From Pirellulaceae bacterium (GTDB lineage: Bacteria > Planctomycetota > Planctomycetia > Pirellulales > Pirellulaceae), in contig JAGFJK010000254.1 of the NCBI GenBank assembly GCA_024102795.1, positions 1-37,980 on the forward strand: a DNA stretch of 37,980 nucleotides, in the 5' to 3' direction. Below are positions 1 through 7,895 of this stretch, in pieces. Below the pieces are notes generated by a model. It saw only the letters and a program-made list of their open reading frames with translations, was not told the origin of the DNA and did not search any database. The translations under genes were made by a program, and so were the position numbers. The first letter of the stretch is position 1. The number at the start of each line of letters is the position of its first letter.

Positions 1-320
1 TCGCTCCACCCATTTTGCCAATCGGGTCCGGGGCCATCGGCCCCGGAAGAGCGATTGGGGACAATCGCTCCACCCATTTCCCCAATCGGGTCCGGGGCCA
101 TCGGCCCCGGAAGAGCGATTGGGGACAATCGCTCCACCCTTATCGCAATCGGGTCCGGGGGCCATCGGCCCCGGAAGAGCGATTGGGGACAATCGCTCCA
201 CCCTTTTCGCAATCGGGTCCGGGGCCATCGGCCCCGGAAGAGCGATTGGGGACAATCGCTCCACCCAATTTCTCAATCGGGTCCGGGGCCCTCGGCACTG
301 GGATGAGCGATTGGGGAGAG
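1..320. repeat. Five-unit tandem array, about 64 bp per unit, with two hairpins per unit
   Basis: Units begin at 1, 65, 129, 193 and 256, each with TCGCTCC. The first three are 64 bp, the fourth 63 bp and the fifth is degenerate. Each unit carries a perfect 8-bp stem (CCGGGGCC, loop ATC). Across each unit junction is a perfect 9-bp stem (GAGCGATTG, loop GGGA). Only a short stretch of about 8 bases varies between units. The array starts at the window edge, so it probably extends further left. The unit length is not a multiple of three, so the open frames through it are not a repeat protein. Its right end overlaps the 3' end of the minus-strand gene at 273-920. Function unknown. An extragenic palindromic array or a transcription barrier are both possible. 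Confidence 0.9.
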
Positions 321-920
321 TCGCTCCGTACTGACGGCGGCGCGAGCCGCTTGCCGCAGCCGTCTGGCGAGGCGGCGGAGTTGATCGGCCTGGTCGTAAT
401 ACCCCAGCGGCTCCAGGGCGGCCGCCCGTTCGTCGAGCCGCCGGCTGGTGTCGCGCAAGTCGGCGACCAGCGGATCCTCACCGGCGGCGGCCGGGAAGGC
501 GGCCAACCGCGGAGGAGCCGAGAGTGAGTCCGCGGCGGTTGGAACCGTGGTTGGAGTGCGGTCCTGGGCGCGGACCGCGACCTGTCTCAGGGCTTGTTCA
601 AACACCTGGCTGGAATCGCGGGCGTCCGAGCCGGGCGCACTGGCAGGGTCCAGCAAGGTGCCGGCCAGCACCGTGCCGTGCCGCCGCCGCAACTGCAGAA
701 TCTCGCGAATCGCCTCCTGGGATTCCACTGACGCGTGGTCCGAGTCGCTCGGCGCGGGCTCGCGCCCGCCGTGACTTTCGCCGGGCTGCTGGCCGGCGGT
801 GTCGGGCTGCTGGCCACCGGCCGGTTGGCCAGGTCCACCGGGCAGCCCAACCAGGGCGAACAGGACGAAGATCGCGATCCTGGCGGTGGACAGAATCCTG
901 GCGGTGGAAATGCGACGCAT
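273..920 (-). CDS. Hypothetical secreted protein, 215 aa
   Basis: I do not recognise a family. The start at 920 is chosen because GGAGG lies 8 bases upstream; an in-frame ATG at 935 has no such site. The N-terminus (MRRISTARI, then IAIFVLFALVGL) looks like a Sec signal peptide or a single anchor. A Gly/Pro/Gln-rich linker follows. The rest is helical and rich in Arg, Glu, Ala and Leu (residues about 60-200), suggesting a periplasmic coiled-coil or helical protein. The last roughly 18 residues and the stop codon come from the degenerate fifth unit of the tandem array, so the native C-terminus may have been replaced by the repeat. The gene is divergent from the pilus gene set and has a good promoter candidate upstream. 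Confidence that it is coding is moderate, resting on the start signal and leader. Confidence 0.6.
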   Translation of the reverse strand: MRRISTARILSTARIAIFVLFALVGLPGGPGQPAGGQQPDTAGQQPGESHGGREPAPSDSDHASVESQEAIREILQLRRRHGTVLAGTLLDPASAPGSDARDSSQVFEQALRQVAVRAQDRTPTTVPTAADSLSAPPRLAAFPAAAGEDPLVADLRDTSRRLDERAAALEPLGYYDQADQLRRLARRLRQAARAAVSTERLSPIAHPSAEGPGPD

Positions 921-1005
921 GGTGGCGACCTCCATGTCGGCTGGCGCGGGGAATCCGGCGGAGCGAACGGGCCGGATCGCCGACCATCGGGGGCCGGCGG
1001 ATGGG

Positions 1006-1033
1006 ATTATAGGCCCGGTCCGACACGAGGCAA
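1006..1033 (-). promoter_or_regulatory. Candidate sigma-70 promoter for the minus-strand secreted protein
   Basis: On the minus strand there is a perfect TATAAT (1006-1011) with TTGCCT (1028-1033) 16 bases upstream. A transcript would start near position 999, leaving a leader of about 80 bases before the ATG at 920. This is pattern matching only. A perfect TATAAT is notable in such GC-rich DNA. Confidence 0.45.
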
Positions 1034-1043
1034 CATCATTTGA

Positions 1044-1073
1044 TTGACAAGTGGCGGCGGCGTCAGTCAGAAT
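1044..1073 (+). promoter_or_regulatory. Candidate sigma-70 promoter for the pilus operon
   Basis: A perfect TTGACA (1044-1049) is followed after 18 bases by CAGAAT (1068-1073). A start near 1080 would give a leader of about 155 bases before the first ATPase gene at 1237. This is sequence match only. Confidence 0.35.
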
Positions 1074-1236
1074 GATTTCATCCGTCATGGCGTTATCTTC
1101 GGCGGTGTTCTCCGCCTCGCTCGGGCGTTCGGCCTGGTATCGCAGGCGGAAATGCCCGCCGGTCGCGACTTCCAGGCGGCGCGATTCTGGCTTATCCTGA
1201 CTGCCCCCTTTTCGTACTCCACTTGAGGTGTTGCAG

Positions 1237-2961
1237 ATGGCGACTCGTATGGGTAGCTTCGCCGACCTTCTCCTCCGCAAGGGCATCATCAGCCTGGACC
1301 AGTTGTCCGAGGCCGAGCGGATGGCGCGGGATTCGAACCTGGCGGTCGGCGATTGTCTGATCCGGCTGGGCTACGCGACCGGCGAGGAGGTGATGCGGGC
1401 GATGGCCAAGTTTCACGGCATGGAATACGTGAACCTGGCGGAAGTCACGATCCCCGAATCGGTGATCGAGCTGGTGCCGGAGTCGATCGCCCGTGAAAAC
1501 TCGATCATGCCGCTGTCGGAGGAAGACGACGCCCTGAAGGTGCTCGTCAGCGACCCGCTGGACATCGAGACGATCGAGAAGCTGCGGTTCATCATGAACC
1601 GCAAGGTGGAGACCGCGCTGGCCACTCGGGAAAGCATTCAAGAGGCGATCAACCGCTACTACGGGCAGATCGAAGGCGAAAGCGCCGACTCGATGCTGCA
1701 GGAATTCACCGATACGGCCATCGACTTCACGGAAACCGAATCCGATTCGGCCCACGCCGACGAGGTGGTGGACGAAAACAGCGCGCCGGTCGTGCGGCTG
1801 GTTCAGCTCATGATCCAGGAGGCCGTGCAGCTCCGCGCGTCGGACATCCATGTCGAGCCGTTTGAGAATCGGGTCCGCATCCGCTACCGGATCGACGGCG
1901 TCCTGATCCAGCGCGATACCCCCCCGCGACGGTTGCTGGCCGCGATCATCTCCCGCATCAAGATTCTGGCCAAGATGGACATTGCCGAGCGGCGGCGGCC
2001 CCAGGACGGGCGGATCAAGGTGACGGTCGGCGACAAGGAACTGGACCTGCGAGTCAGCATTATCCCGACCAACCACGGACAGTCGGTGGTGATGCGGCTG
2101 CTGGACAAGGACAACATCAAAGTGGGGGTCCGGCAGCTCGGCTTGTCCGAGACCATGTTCCGGCAGATGCAGTCGCTGATCAAACGGCCCAACGGCATCG
2201 TGCTGGTCACGGGACCCACCGGTTCGGGGAAGACCACGACCCTCTACGCCTGCCTGAACACGCTCAATCGTCCAGATCGCAAGATTATCACGGCCGAGGA
2301 CCCGGTCGAATACTACCTGCCGGGGATCAACCAGGTCGAGGTGCGGCACAGCATCGGGCTCGATTTCGCGCGCATCATCCGGGCCATGTTGCGTCAGGCC
2401 CCCAATATCATCCTGGTGGGCGAAATGCGGGATGCCGAGACGGCGTCGATGGGAATCCAGGCGTCACTGACTGGACACTTAGTTTTCAGTACACTACATA
2501 CGAACGATGCGCCCAGTGCTGTGACGCGCATGATCGACATGGGTGTTCCCGGTTACCTGGTTGCCAGCAGCGTGATTGCCGTGCTGGCTCAGCGTCTGGT
2601 GCGGGTCAATTGCGTTCGCTGCAAGCAGGCGTACACGCCGCCCGAGAGCGTGTTGATCGACGCCGGCATTTCGCTGGAGGCGGCCAAGAACGCCGAGTTC
2701 GCTCGAGGCAAAGGCTGCGGATATTGCCAGAAGAAGGGTTTTCGCGGGCGGCTGGGAATCTTCGAGATGATGATGGTCAATTCGAAGATTCGCGAGATGA
2801 TCTTCGAGGCTCGTTCGGCCGTGGATATTCGAAAGCAAGCTATAACAGAAGGTATGACAACGCTTTATGTCGACGGCATCGACAAGGCCATGCGGGGCAT
2901 CACGACGCTGGAGGAGGTGTATCGAGTGGCCAAGCGGACCGAACAGGACGTGATCGTCTAG
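1237..2961 (+). CDS. gspE: GspE/PilB-family secretion or pilus assembly ATPase, 574 aa
   Basis: Cytoplasmic hexameric ATPase expected to power assembly of a pilus or pseudopilus. The N-terminal GspE/MshE-type domain (about 1-140) is followed by the two-lobed ATPase. Visible motifs are Walker A GPTGSGKT (about 326-333), the Asp box EDPVE (about 354-358) and the Walker B region ILVGEMRD. The His box region STLHTNDAPSAVTRM is also present. A four-cysteine zinc module of the GspE/PilB type (CVRC then CGYC) sits near the C-terminus. The start at 1237 has GAGGTG 6 bases upstream; a GTG three codons earlier overlaps that site. It is the first gene of the cluster. The usual RQDPD before Walker B reads RQAPN here, while the Walker B core is intact. 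Whether it serves a type IV pilus or a type II secretion system cannot be decided from this protein alone. Confidence 0.95.
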   Translation: MATRMGSFADLLLRKGIISLDQLSEAERMARDSNLAVGDCLIRLGYATGEEVMRAMAKFHGMEYVNLAEVTIPESVIELVPESIARENSIMPLSEEDDALKVLVSDPLDIETIEKLRFIMNRKVETALATRESIQEAINRYYGQIEGESADSMLQEFTDTAIDFTETESDSAHADEVVDENSAPVVRLVQLMIQEAVQLRASDIHVEPFENRVRIRYRIDGVLIQRDTPPRRLLAAIISRIKILAKMDIAERRRPQDGRIKVTVGDKELDLRVSIIPTNHGQSVVMRLLDKDNIKVGVRQLGLSETMFRQMQSLIKRPNGIVLVTGPTGSGKTTTLYACLNTLNRPDRKIITAEDPVEYYLPGINQVEVRHSIGLDFARIIRAMLRQAPNIILVGEMRDAETASMGIQASLTGHLVFSTLHTNDAPSAVTRMIDMGVPGYLVASSVIAVLAQRLVRVNCVRCKQAYTPPESVLIDAGISLEAAKNAEFARGKGCGYCQKKGFRGRLGIFEMMMVNSKIREMIFEARSAVDIRKQAITEGMTTLYVDGIDKAMRGITTLEEVYRVAKRTEQDVIV

Positions 2962-3358
2962 TATCTGCCGGGATCACAGTACCGCTCACAGGTAGTGGCT
3001 TCCCAGGGTCGCGGGTGGGTCCCTTGGAGCAAGGTGGCGGCGGTGGCGGGGACACGCCGAGTGGAGCGGGCTGGCGGCGGTTGTTCGGGGATGCCGCTCC
3101 CTGGCGACATACCGTAGATGGGTGAGTAATACTTTCCTTGGTGGTGGGGTTGTGGGGGTTTCAAGGGCGAGAGGCTGGTTGGGCGGCGATTTGTGTTTGG
3201 CGGTTGGCGAGCAAATAATCGCCCGCCAGCGGATTGCCGGAACAGACGCTGGTTCATGTCCACAGGTTCGGTCCGGGCGGGTTTTCTTTCCGTCCTGGCT
3301 GTCCGAGAGACCGCCCACACCCAGTTCTCGCTCGGTCATTTAGAGCAGCAGGTGCATT
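2962..3358. other. Intergenic region before pilT
   Basis: A 397-bp stretch without a convincing gene; open frames here lack start signals and family resemblance. It holds one candidate promoter (3191-3219) and an imperfect stem-loop with arms near 3181-3191 and 3217-3227. The gap suggests pilT can be transcribed separately from the first ATPase gene. Confidence 0.5.
3191..3219 (+). promoter_or_regulatory. Weak candidate promoter for pilT
   Basis: TTGTGT (3191-3196) and AATAAT (3214-3219) are separated by 17 bases. The -10 matches 5 of 6 consensus bases and the -35 only 3 of 6. It would leave a leader of about 130 bases before the GTG at 3359. Confidence 0.25.
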
Positions 3359-4489
3359 GTGGCTACGATTCTGATCGACAAGTTGTTGCATGCGGCGATC
3401 AAGCAGGGGGCCAGTGACATTCACATCACCACGGGCCAGCCGCCCGTGTTCCGTTTGCATGGCCGGATGCGCAAGCTGGAAACCAAGGTGCTGGACTCCG
3501 AGGACACGGTGGCGTTGATGAAGAGCATCGCGCCGGAGCGTTGCCAGCGGGAGTTGCAGGAGGCGGGCAGTTCGGACTTCGGGTTTGCGTTTGGCGGCCT
3601 GGCCCGGTTCCGGGTCTCGATTTTCAAGCAGCGCGGCGACATCGCCATGGTGCTGCGGCAGATCCCCAACGACATGCTCACGCCCGAACAGTTGGGTTTG
3701 AGCGACGTGGTGACGAAGCTGGTTCTGCGGCCCCGCGGCCTGTTCCTGGTGACGGGTCCCACCGGTTCGGGCAAGAGCACCACGCTGGCCTCGCTGGTCA
3801 ACTACATCAACGAGACCACGGACCACCATATCATCACGATCGAGGACCCGATCGAGTTCTACCACTACCACAAGAAATCGACGATCAACCAGCGCGAGGT
3901 GGGCGTGGACGTGCCGAGCTTCGCCGAGGCGATTCGGCGGGCTCTGCGGCAGGACCCGGACGTGATCCTGGTAGGTGAAATGCGCGACCTGGAGACGATC
4001 GAGGCGGCGATCACGGCGGCCGAAACGGGGCACATCGTGTTCGGCACGCTGCACACCAACAGCGCTCAAGGCACCATCAACCGGATCATCGACGCCTTTC
4101 CCGGCAACCTGCAGGATCAGATCCGCACGCAGCTTTCCACGGCCGTCATCGGCGTGGTCGCTCAGACGCTGGTCCCCAAGATCGGCGGCGGCCGGGTGGC
4201 GGCCTACGAGGTGCTGGTGGTCACGCCGGGCATCGCCAACCTGATCCGCGAAAACAAGACCTTCCGCATCAACTCGGCCATCCAGACCGGGGCCAAGTTC
4301 GGCATGCAGTTGATGGACGACGCGCTGTTCAAGCTGTGGCGGGAGGAGAAGATCACCGTCGAGGACGCGCTGGCCAAGGCCCAGCGGGCCGACGACCTGG
4401 CCCAGCGGATCGTCAACGCCAAGCGGGGGATCTTCGATGATCAGGGCGAGGAGGACGAGGAAGTGGGTCCGGCCCACAAGTCCACGTAG
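3359..4489 (+). CDS. pilT: PilT-family twitching motility / retraction ATPase, 376 aa
   Basis: Cytoplasmic hexameric ATPase that depolymerises pili in type IV pilus systems. The length is typical of PilT. Motifs seen are the N-terminal SDIHI segment, Walker A GPTGSGKST, the Asp box EDPIEFYH and the AIRRALRQDPD segment. The Walker B region ILVGEMRDLET leads into the PilT-typical GTLHTNSAQGTINRIIDAFP. Unlike its neighbours it has no N-terminal MshE-type domain and no four-cysteine module, as expected for PilT. The start is GTG, preceded by a weak CAGGTG. A retraction ATPase between two extension-type ATPases suggests a dynamic type IV pilus rather than a simple type II secretion system. PilT-like proteins can also have other roles. 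Confidence 0.95.
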   Translation: MATILIDKLLHAAIKQGASDIHITTGQPPVFRLHGRMRKLETKVLDSEDTVALMKSIAPERCQRELQEAGSSDFGFAFGGLARFRVSIFKQRGDIAMVLRQIPNDMLTPEQLGLSDVVTKLVLRPRGLFLVTGPTGSGKSTTLASLVNYINETTDHHIITIEDPIEFYHYHKKSTINQREVGVDVPSFAEAIRRALRQDPDVILVGEMRDLETIEAAITAAETGHIVFGTLHTNSAQGTINRIIDAFPGNLQDQIRTQLSTAVIGVVAQTLVPKIGGGRVAAYEVLVVTPGIANLIRENKTFRINSAIQTGAKFGMQLMDDALFKLWREEKITVEDALAKAQRADDLAQRIVNAKRGIFDDQGEEDEEVGPAHKST

Positions 4490-4563
4490 CACCAGGGCAG
4501 GCAAGTCGTTTTGTTTTGTTTTGGCTTCGAGTGCAGATTGATTTCCGAGGTTCGTAGCGGCAT

Positions 4564-6282
4564 ATGGCGATTCGGCGCATCGGTCAGATTCTGGTAGACC
4601 TGGGGTTCATCAACGACGACCAGTTGGAGATGCTGCTGGAGGAACAGGAGCACCAGCCCGGCGAGAAGCTCGGCAAGATCGCCGAGGAAATGGGGCTGAT
4701 CACCGACGAGCAACTGGCTCAGGCCCTGGCCGAGCAGATGAGCCTGAAGGTCTGCGAGCTGGGCGACATGACGGTGACTCCCGACGTGATCGCGCGGGTC
4801 ACCGAGACGATGGCCCAGTTGTACCGGGTGATCCCGGTGCGGTTCGAGGACAACGAGTTGACGGTGGCCACCTGCGACCCGCAGAACATCACGATCCAGG
4901 ACGAACTGCGGACCTTTCTGGGCCACGACATCCGCGTGGTGGTGGCGACCGAGCGGGACGTGAAGGCCGCGCTGGACAAGTACTACGCGGCGGCGGGCGA
5001 GAGTGTCGAGAGCATCATCAGCGAGCTGGAGGCGGACGAGTCGTTGAAGAAGCAGGCGGCCGCGATCGGCGGCGAGGGGCCGATCGACCTGACGGGCGCC
5101 GAGGCGCTGGCCGACAGCGCGCCGGTCCGCAAACTGCTCAACATGGTCCTGCTGCTGGCGATCAAGGACCATGCCAGCGACGTGCATTTCGAACCGTTCG
5201 AGGACGAGTTCCGGATCCGGATCAAGGCCGACGGCGTGCTGTACGAAATGGTTCCTCCGCCGCGGCACCTGGCGTTCGCCATCACGACCCGCATCAAGGT
5301 GATGGCCAACCTGGACATCGCCGAACGGCGGCTGCCGCAGGACGGCCGGATCGAATTGACCGTGGGCGGCCACCCGGTCGACCTGCGGGTCAGCGTGCTG
5401 CCGACGATGTTTGGCGAGAGTGTGGTGATGCGGGTGCTCGACCGCTCCGTCGTCTCGCTGGACCTGAACAAGGTGGGCATGGACCCGCCGACGATGAAGG
5501 CCTTCCGCGAGGTGATCGAGAAGCCCAACGGGATTATCCTGGTCACCGGCCCCACCGGTTCGGGCAAGACCACCACGCTGTATTCGGCCTTGAGCGAACT
5601 GAACAAGATGGATGACAAGCTGATCACCACCGAGGACCCGGTGGAGTACGATATCGACGGGATCGTCCAGATCCCGATCGACGCCGAGATCGGCGTGACC
5701 TTCGCCGCCTGCCTGCGGGCCATCCTGCGGCAGGATCCGGACAAGATCCTGGTGGGCGAGATCCGCGACCTGGAAACGGCCGAAATCGCCGTCCAGGCGT
5801 CGCTGACCGGCCATACGGTGTTCAGCACGCTGCACACCAACGACGCGCCCAGCACGATCACGCGGATGAAGGACATGGGAGTGCCCACGTTCCTGATCAC
5901 GGCCACGGTCGAGGCGATTCTCGCTCAGCGTCTGGTCCGCCGGATCTGCACGCAGTGCCGCGAGGAGATCGACCCCAGCGACGACATCCTGTACCAGTTG
6001 GAGCTGACCCGCGACACGTTGAACGGCCGCAAGTTCTTTCGCGGCCGCGGCTGCGACGTCTGCAACAACACGGGCTACAAGGGGCGCGTGGGCCTGTTCG
6101 AGCTGATGATCATGAACGATGAGCTGCGGGACATGATCATGTGTAACGCCTCGGCCGACGATCTGCGCAAGACCGCTCAGAAATACGGCATGGTGACCTT
6201 GCGGGATGCCGGGGTGTCGTTCATCCACGACGGCACGACGACGGCCGACGAGGTGGTGCGGGAAACAATTCTGGAGGCCTGA
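4564..6282 (+). CDS. gspE: Second GspE/PilB-family ATPase, 572 aa
   Basis: A second extension-type ATPase. It has an N-terminal MshE/GspE domain (about 1-140), then an acidic stretch, then the ATPase. Motifs are Walker A GPTGSGKT (from about 329), the Asp box TEDPVEYD, the Walker B region RQDPDKILVGEIRD, and HTVFSTLHTNDAPSTITRM. The zinc module is CTQC then CDVC. It keeps the canonical RQDPD that the first ATPase lacks. The two differ throughout, so they are paralogues and not a recent duplication. It lies 74 bp after pilT with no strong ribosome binding site; a GAGG lies well upstream. It is followed by the platform protein gene after a palindromic repeat. One ATPase may serve pilus extension and the other a pseudopilus, but that is inference. 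Confidence 0.95.
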   Translation: MAIRRIGQILVDLGFINDDQLEMLLEEQEHQPGEKLGKIAEEMGLITDEQLAQALAEQMSLKVCELGDMTVTPDVIARVTETMAQLYRVIPVRFEDNELTVATCDPQNITIQDELRTFLGHDIRVVVATERDVKAALDKYYAAAGESVESIISELEADESLKKQAAAIGGEGPIDLTGAEALADSAPVRKLLNMVLLLAIKDHASDVHFEPFEDEFRIRIKADGVLYEMVPPPRHLAFAITTRIKVMANLDIAERRLPQDGRIELTVGGHPVDLRVSVLPTMFGESVVMRVLDRSVVSLDLNKVGMDPPTMKAFREVIEKPNGIILVTGPTGSGKTTTLYSALSELNKMDDKLITTEDPVEYDIDGIVQIPIDAEIGVTFAACLRAILRQDPDKILVGEIRDLETAEIAVQASLTGHTVFSTLHTNDAPSTITRMKDMGVPTFLITATVEAILAQRLVRRICTQCREEIDPSDDILYQLELTRDTLNGRKFFRGRGCDVCNNTGYKGRVGLFELMIMNDELRDMIMCNASADDLRKTAQKYGMVTLRDAGVSFIHDGTTTADEVVRETILEA

Positions 6283-6289
6283 GCATCGT

Positions 6290-6319
6290 CGCCTTTCGCT
6301 CCGCGAAAGTAGCGGAGCG
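6290..6319. repeat. Dispersed palindromic repeat (CTTTCGC-TCC-GCGAAAG family)
   Basis: CTTTCGC, TCC, GCGAAAG (6293-6309) forms a hairpin. The overlapping CGCTCCGC and GCGGAGCG (6297-6304 and 6312-6319) form an alternative perfect 8-bp stem. The same core recurs twice near 34064-34187. Between two co-directional genes it could modulate relative expression; that is inference. Confidence 0.75.
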
Positions 6320-6394
6320 TACTTATCCAATGAACGGCGGCCCGCGGTGGCCGCCGCACGGTTCGATTGCCAAACGTTGCTGGAAGAGAAAGTC

Positions 6395-7798
6395 ATGCCC
6401 ACGTTTCAATTCGAGGCCATGGACGCCACCGGACAGGAAATCCGGGACGTCATCGATGCCGCCACCGAAGAGGAAGCTCAAACCACCATCCGCCAGATGG
6501 GATACTTCGTCACGAAGATCTCCATGAAGCGGGGGTCGGCCGCCGAAGGTGCGGTGGTCGGGGGCAAGAAAAAGCGCGGTTTCGCCGTCGGCGGGGCCAG
6601 CAACAAGATGCTGACCGCCTTCACGCGGCAGTTGTCCATCCTGCAGGACGCCGGCCTGCCGATCCTCCGCAGCCTGAAAATCCTGGAAGGCCAGTGCAAG
6701 GGCGGCAAGTTGAAGAACGCTCTGCAGGACGTCTGCGAGGAGATCGAGGGCGGAGCGACGTTGTCGGAGGCGATGAGCAAGTCGCCGCGGGTGTTCAACC
6801 GGCTGTACGTGAACATGATCAAGGCCGGCGAGGCGGGCGGCGCGCTGGAAGCCATTCTGCAGCGTCTGGCCGACTTCATGGAACGCGCCCAGTCGCTGCG
6901 CCGCAAGGTCCGCGGAGCCATGATCTATCCGGTGGTGGTCGTGATGGTGGCCGTGCTGATCCTGACCTTCATCATGATCAAGATCGTGCCGGTGTTCGCC
7001 AAGATGTTCGAGGAGTTCGAGCTGGAATTGCCGGCCCCGACCAAACTGCTGATCGCCGTCTCGGAAAACGTGGTCAACTACTGGTACCTGATTCCGGCCG
7101 CTCCGCTGGCCGCCTGGCTGTTCGTCAAGCTGGTGCGCAAGTTCAAGCACGGCCGCATGGGCTGGGACCTGTTCATCCTGAAGCTGCCGATCATGGGCAA
7201 CCTGATCGAAAAGAACTCCCTGGCCCGCACCACCCGCACGCTCGGCACCCTGGTCGCCAGCGGCGTGCCGATCCTGGAAGGACTGAATATCACCCGCGAG
7301 ACGGCCGGCAACGCCATGTTCGAACGGATCTACGCGCACGTCAGCGACGCGATCCGCGAGGGCGAGACGATCGCCCGGCCGCTCAAGGGCGCCTCGCGGC
7401 CCGGTTTTCATCCCGTGGCCCTGATGTTCTGGGCCCTGTTCGGCGGCGGCCCGTTCATCGTCATCATGGTCCTGCCGGTCGAAGGCATGGTGCAGATGGG
7501 CGCCACGATCGCCGGCGCCGGCGCGCTGCTCGGCTCGTGCTACTACCTGCTCAAGATGAACGCCCCCGTCATCGACGACATCGTGATCAACATGGTGGAC
7601 GTCGGCGAGGAAACGGGCGAATTGGATACGATGCTGTACAAGGTGGCCGACACGTACGACGAGGAGGTCCGCGTGCTGACCGACGGCTTGATGGCCTTGC
7701 TGGAACCGTTGTTGATCGTCTTCCTGGGCCTGGCCGTCGGCTTCATCGTCGTCTCGCTGTTCCTGCCGCTGGTCGAACTGATTCAAGGTCTTTCGTAA
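6395..7798 (+). CDS. pilC: PilC/GspF-family inner membrane platform protein, 467 aa
   Basis: Polytopic inner membrane protein on which pilins are assembled; it partners the GspE/PilB ATPases. The ATG at 6395 is chosen because it begins the conserved N-terminus MPTFQFEAMDATGQEI and has GAAGAGAAAG just upstream. The first GspF domain spans about 80-200, with transmembrane segments near 180-205 and 230-250. The second begins around 275 with LARTTRTLGTLVASGVPILEGL. An unusual insertion of about 58 residues (332-390) with one or two hydrophobic segments interrupts the second domain. It falls between RPLKGA and the conserved MVDVGEETGELD. The C-terminus ends in the usual long hydrophobic segment. 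The identification is secure. Confidence 0.93.
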   Translation: MPTFQFEAMDATGQEIRDVIDAATEEEAQTTIRQMGYFVTKISMKRGSAAEGAVVGGKKKRGFAVGGASNKMLTAFTRQLSILQDAGLPILRSLKILEGQCKGGKLKNALQDVCEEIEGGATLSEAMSKSPRVFNRLYVNMIKAGEAGGALEAILQRLADFMERAQSLRRKVRGAMIYPVVVVMVAVLILTFIMIKIVPVFAKMFEEFELELPAPTKLLIAVSENVVNYWYLIPAAPLAAWLFVKLVRKFKHGRMGWDLFILKLPIMGNLIEKNSLARTTRTLGTLVASGVPILEGLNITRETAGNAMFERIYAHVSDAIREGETIARPLKGASRPGFHPVALMFWALFGGGPFIVIMVLPVEGMVQMGATIAGAGALLGSCYYLLKMNAPVIDDIVINMVDVGEETGELDTMLYKVADTYDEEVRVLTDGLMALLEPLLIVFLGLAVGFIVVSLFLPLVELIQGLS

Positions 7799-7895
7799 TC
7801 CAAACCAGGTTGTGGCCTTCTCTCGTAGGACGGGTCGCCGATGTGCCGAGACTGCGAGCAACCTCCGGCCGGATCCCATCAGGAGTAACTTTCGA

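Larger units (their letters stand above)
921..1236. other. Divergent intergenic region
   Basis: This 316-bp stretch separates the minus-strand secreted-protein gene from the plus-strand pilus gene set. It holds candidate promoters in both directions, listed separately, and the GAGGTG ribosome binding site (1225-1230) of the first ATPase gene. I see no small gene in it that I can support. Confidence 0.6.

Noticed and set aside
1..320. CRISPR array
   Set aside because: The whole unit repeats; there are no variable 30-40 bp spacers and no cas genes nearby.
1..527. A repetitive protein encoded by the plus strand of the tandem array
   Set aside because: The 64-bp unit is not a multiple of three, so the reading frame shifts each unit and no consistent peptide repeat results. 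The open frames only reflect the absence of stop codons in the unit.
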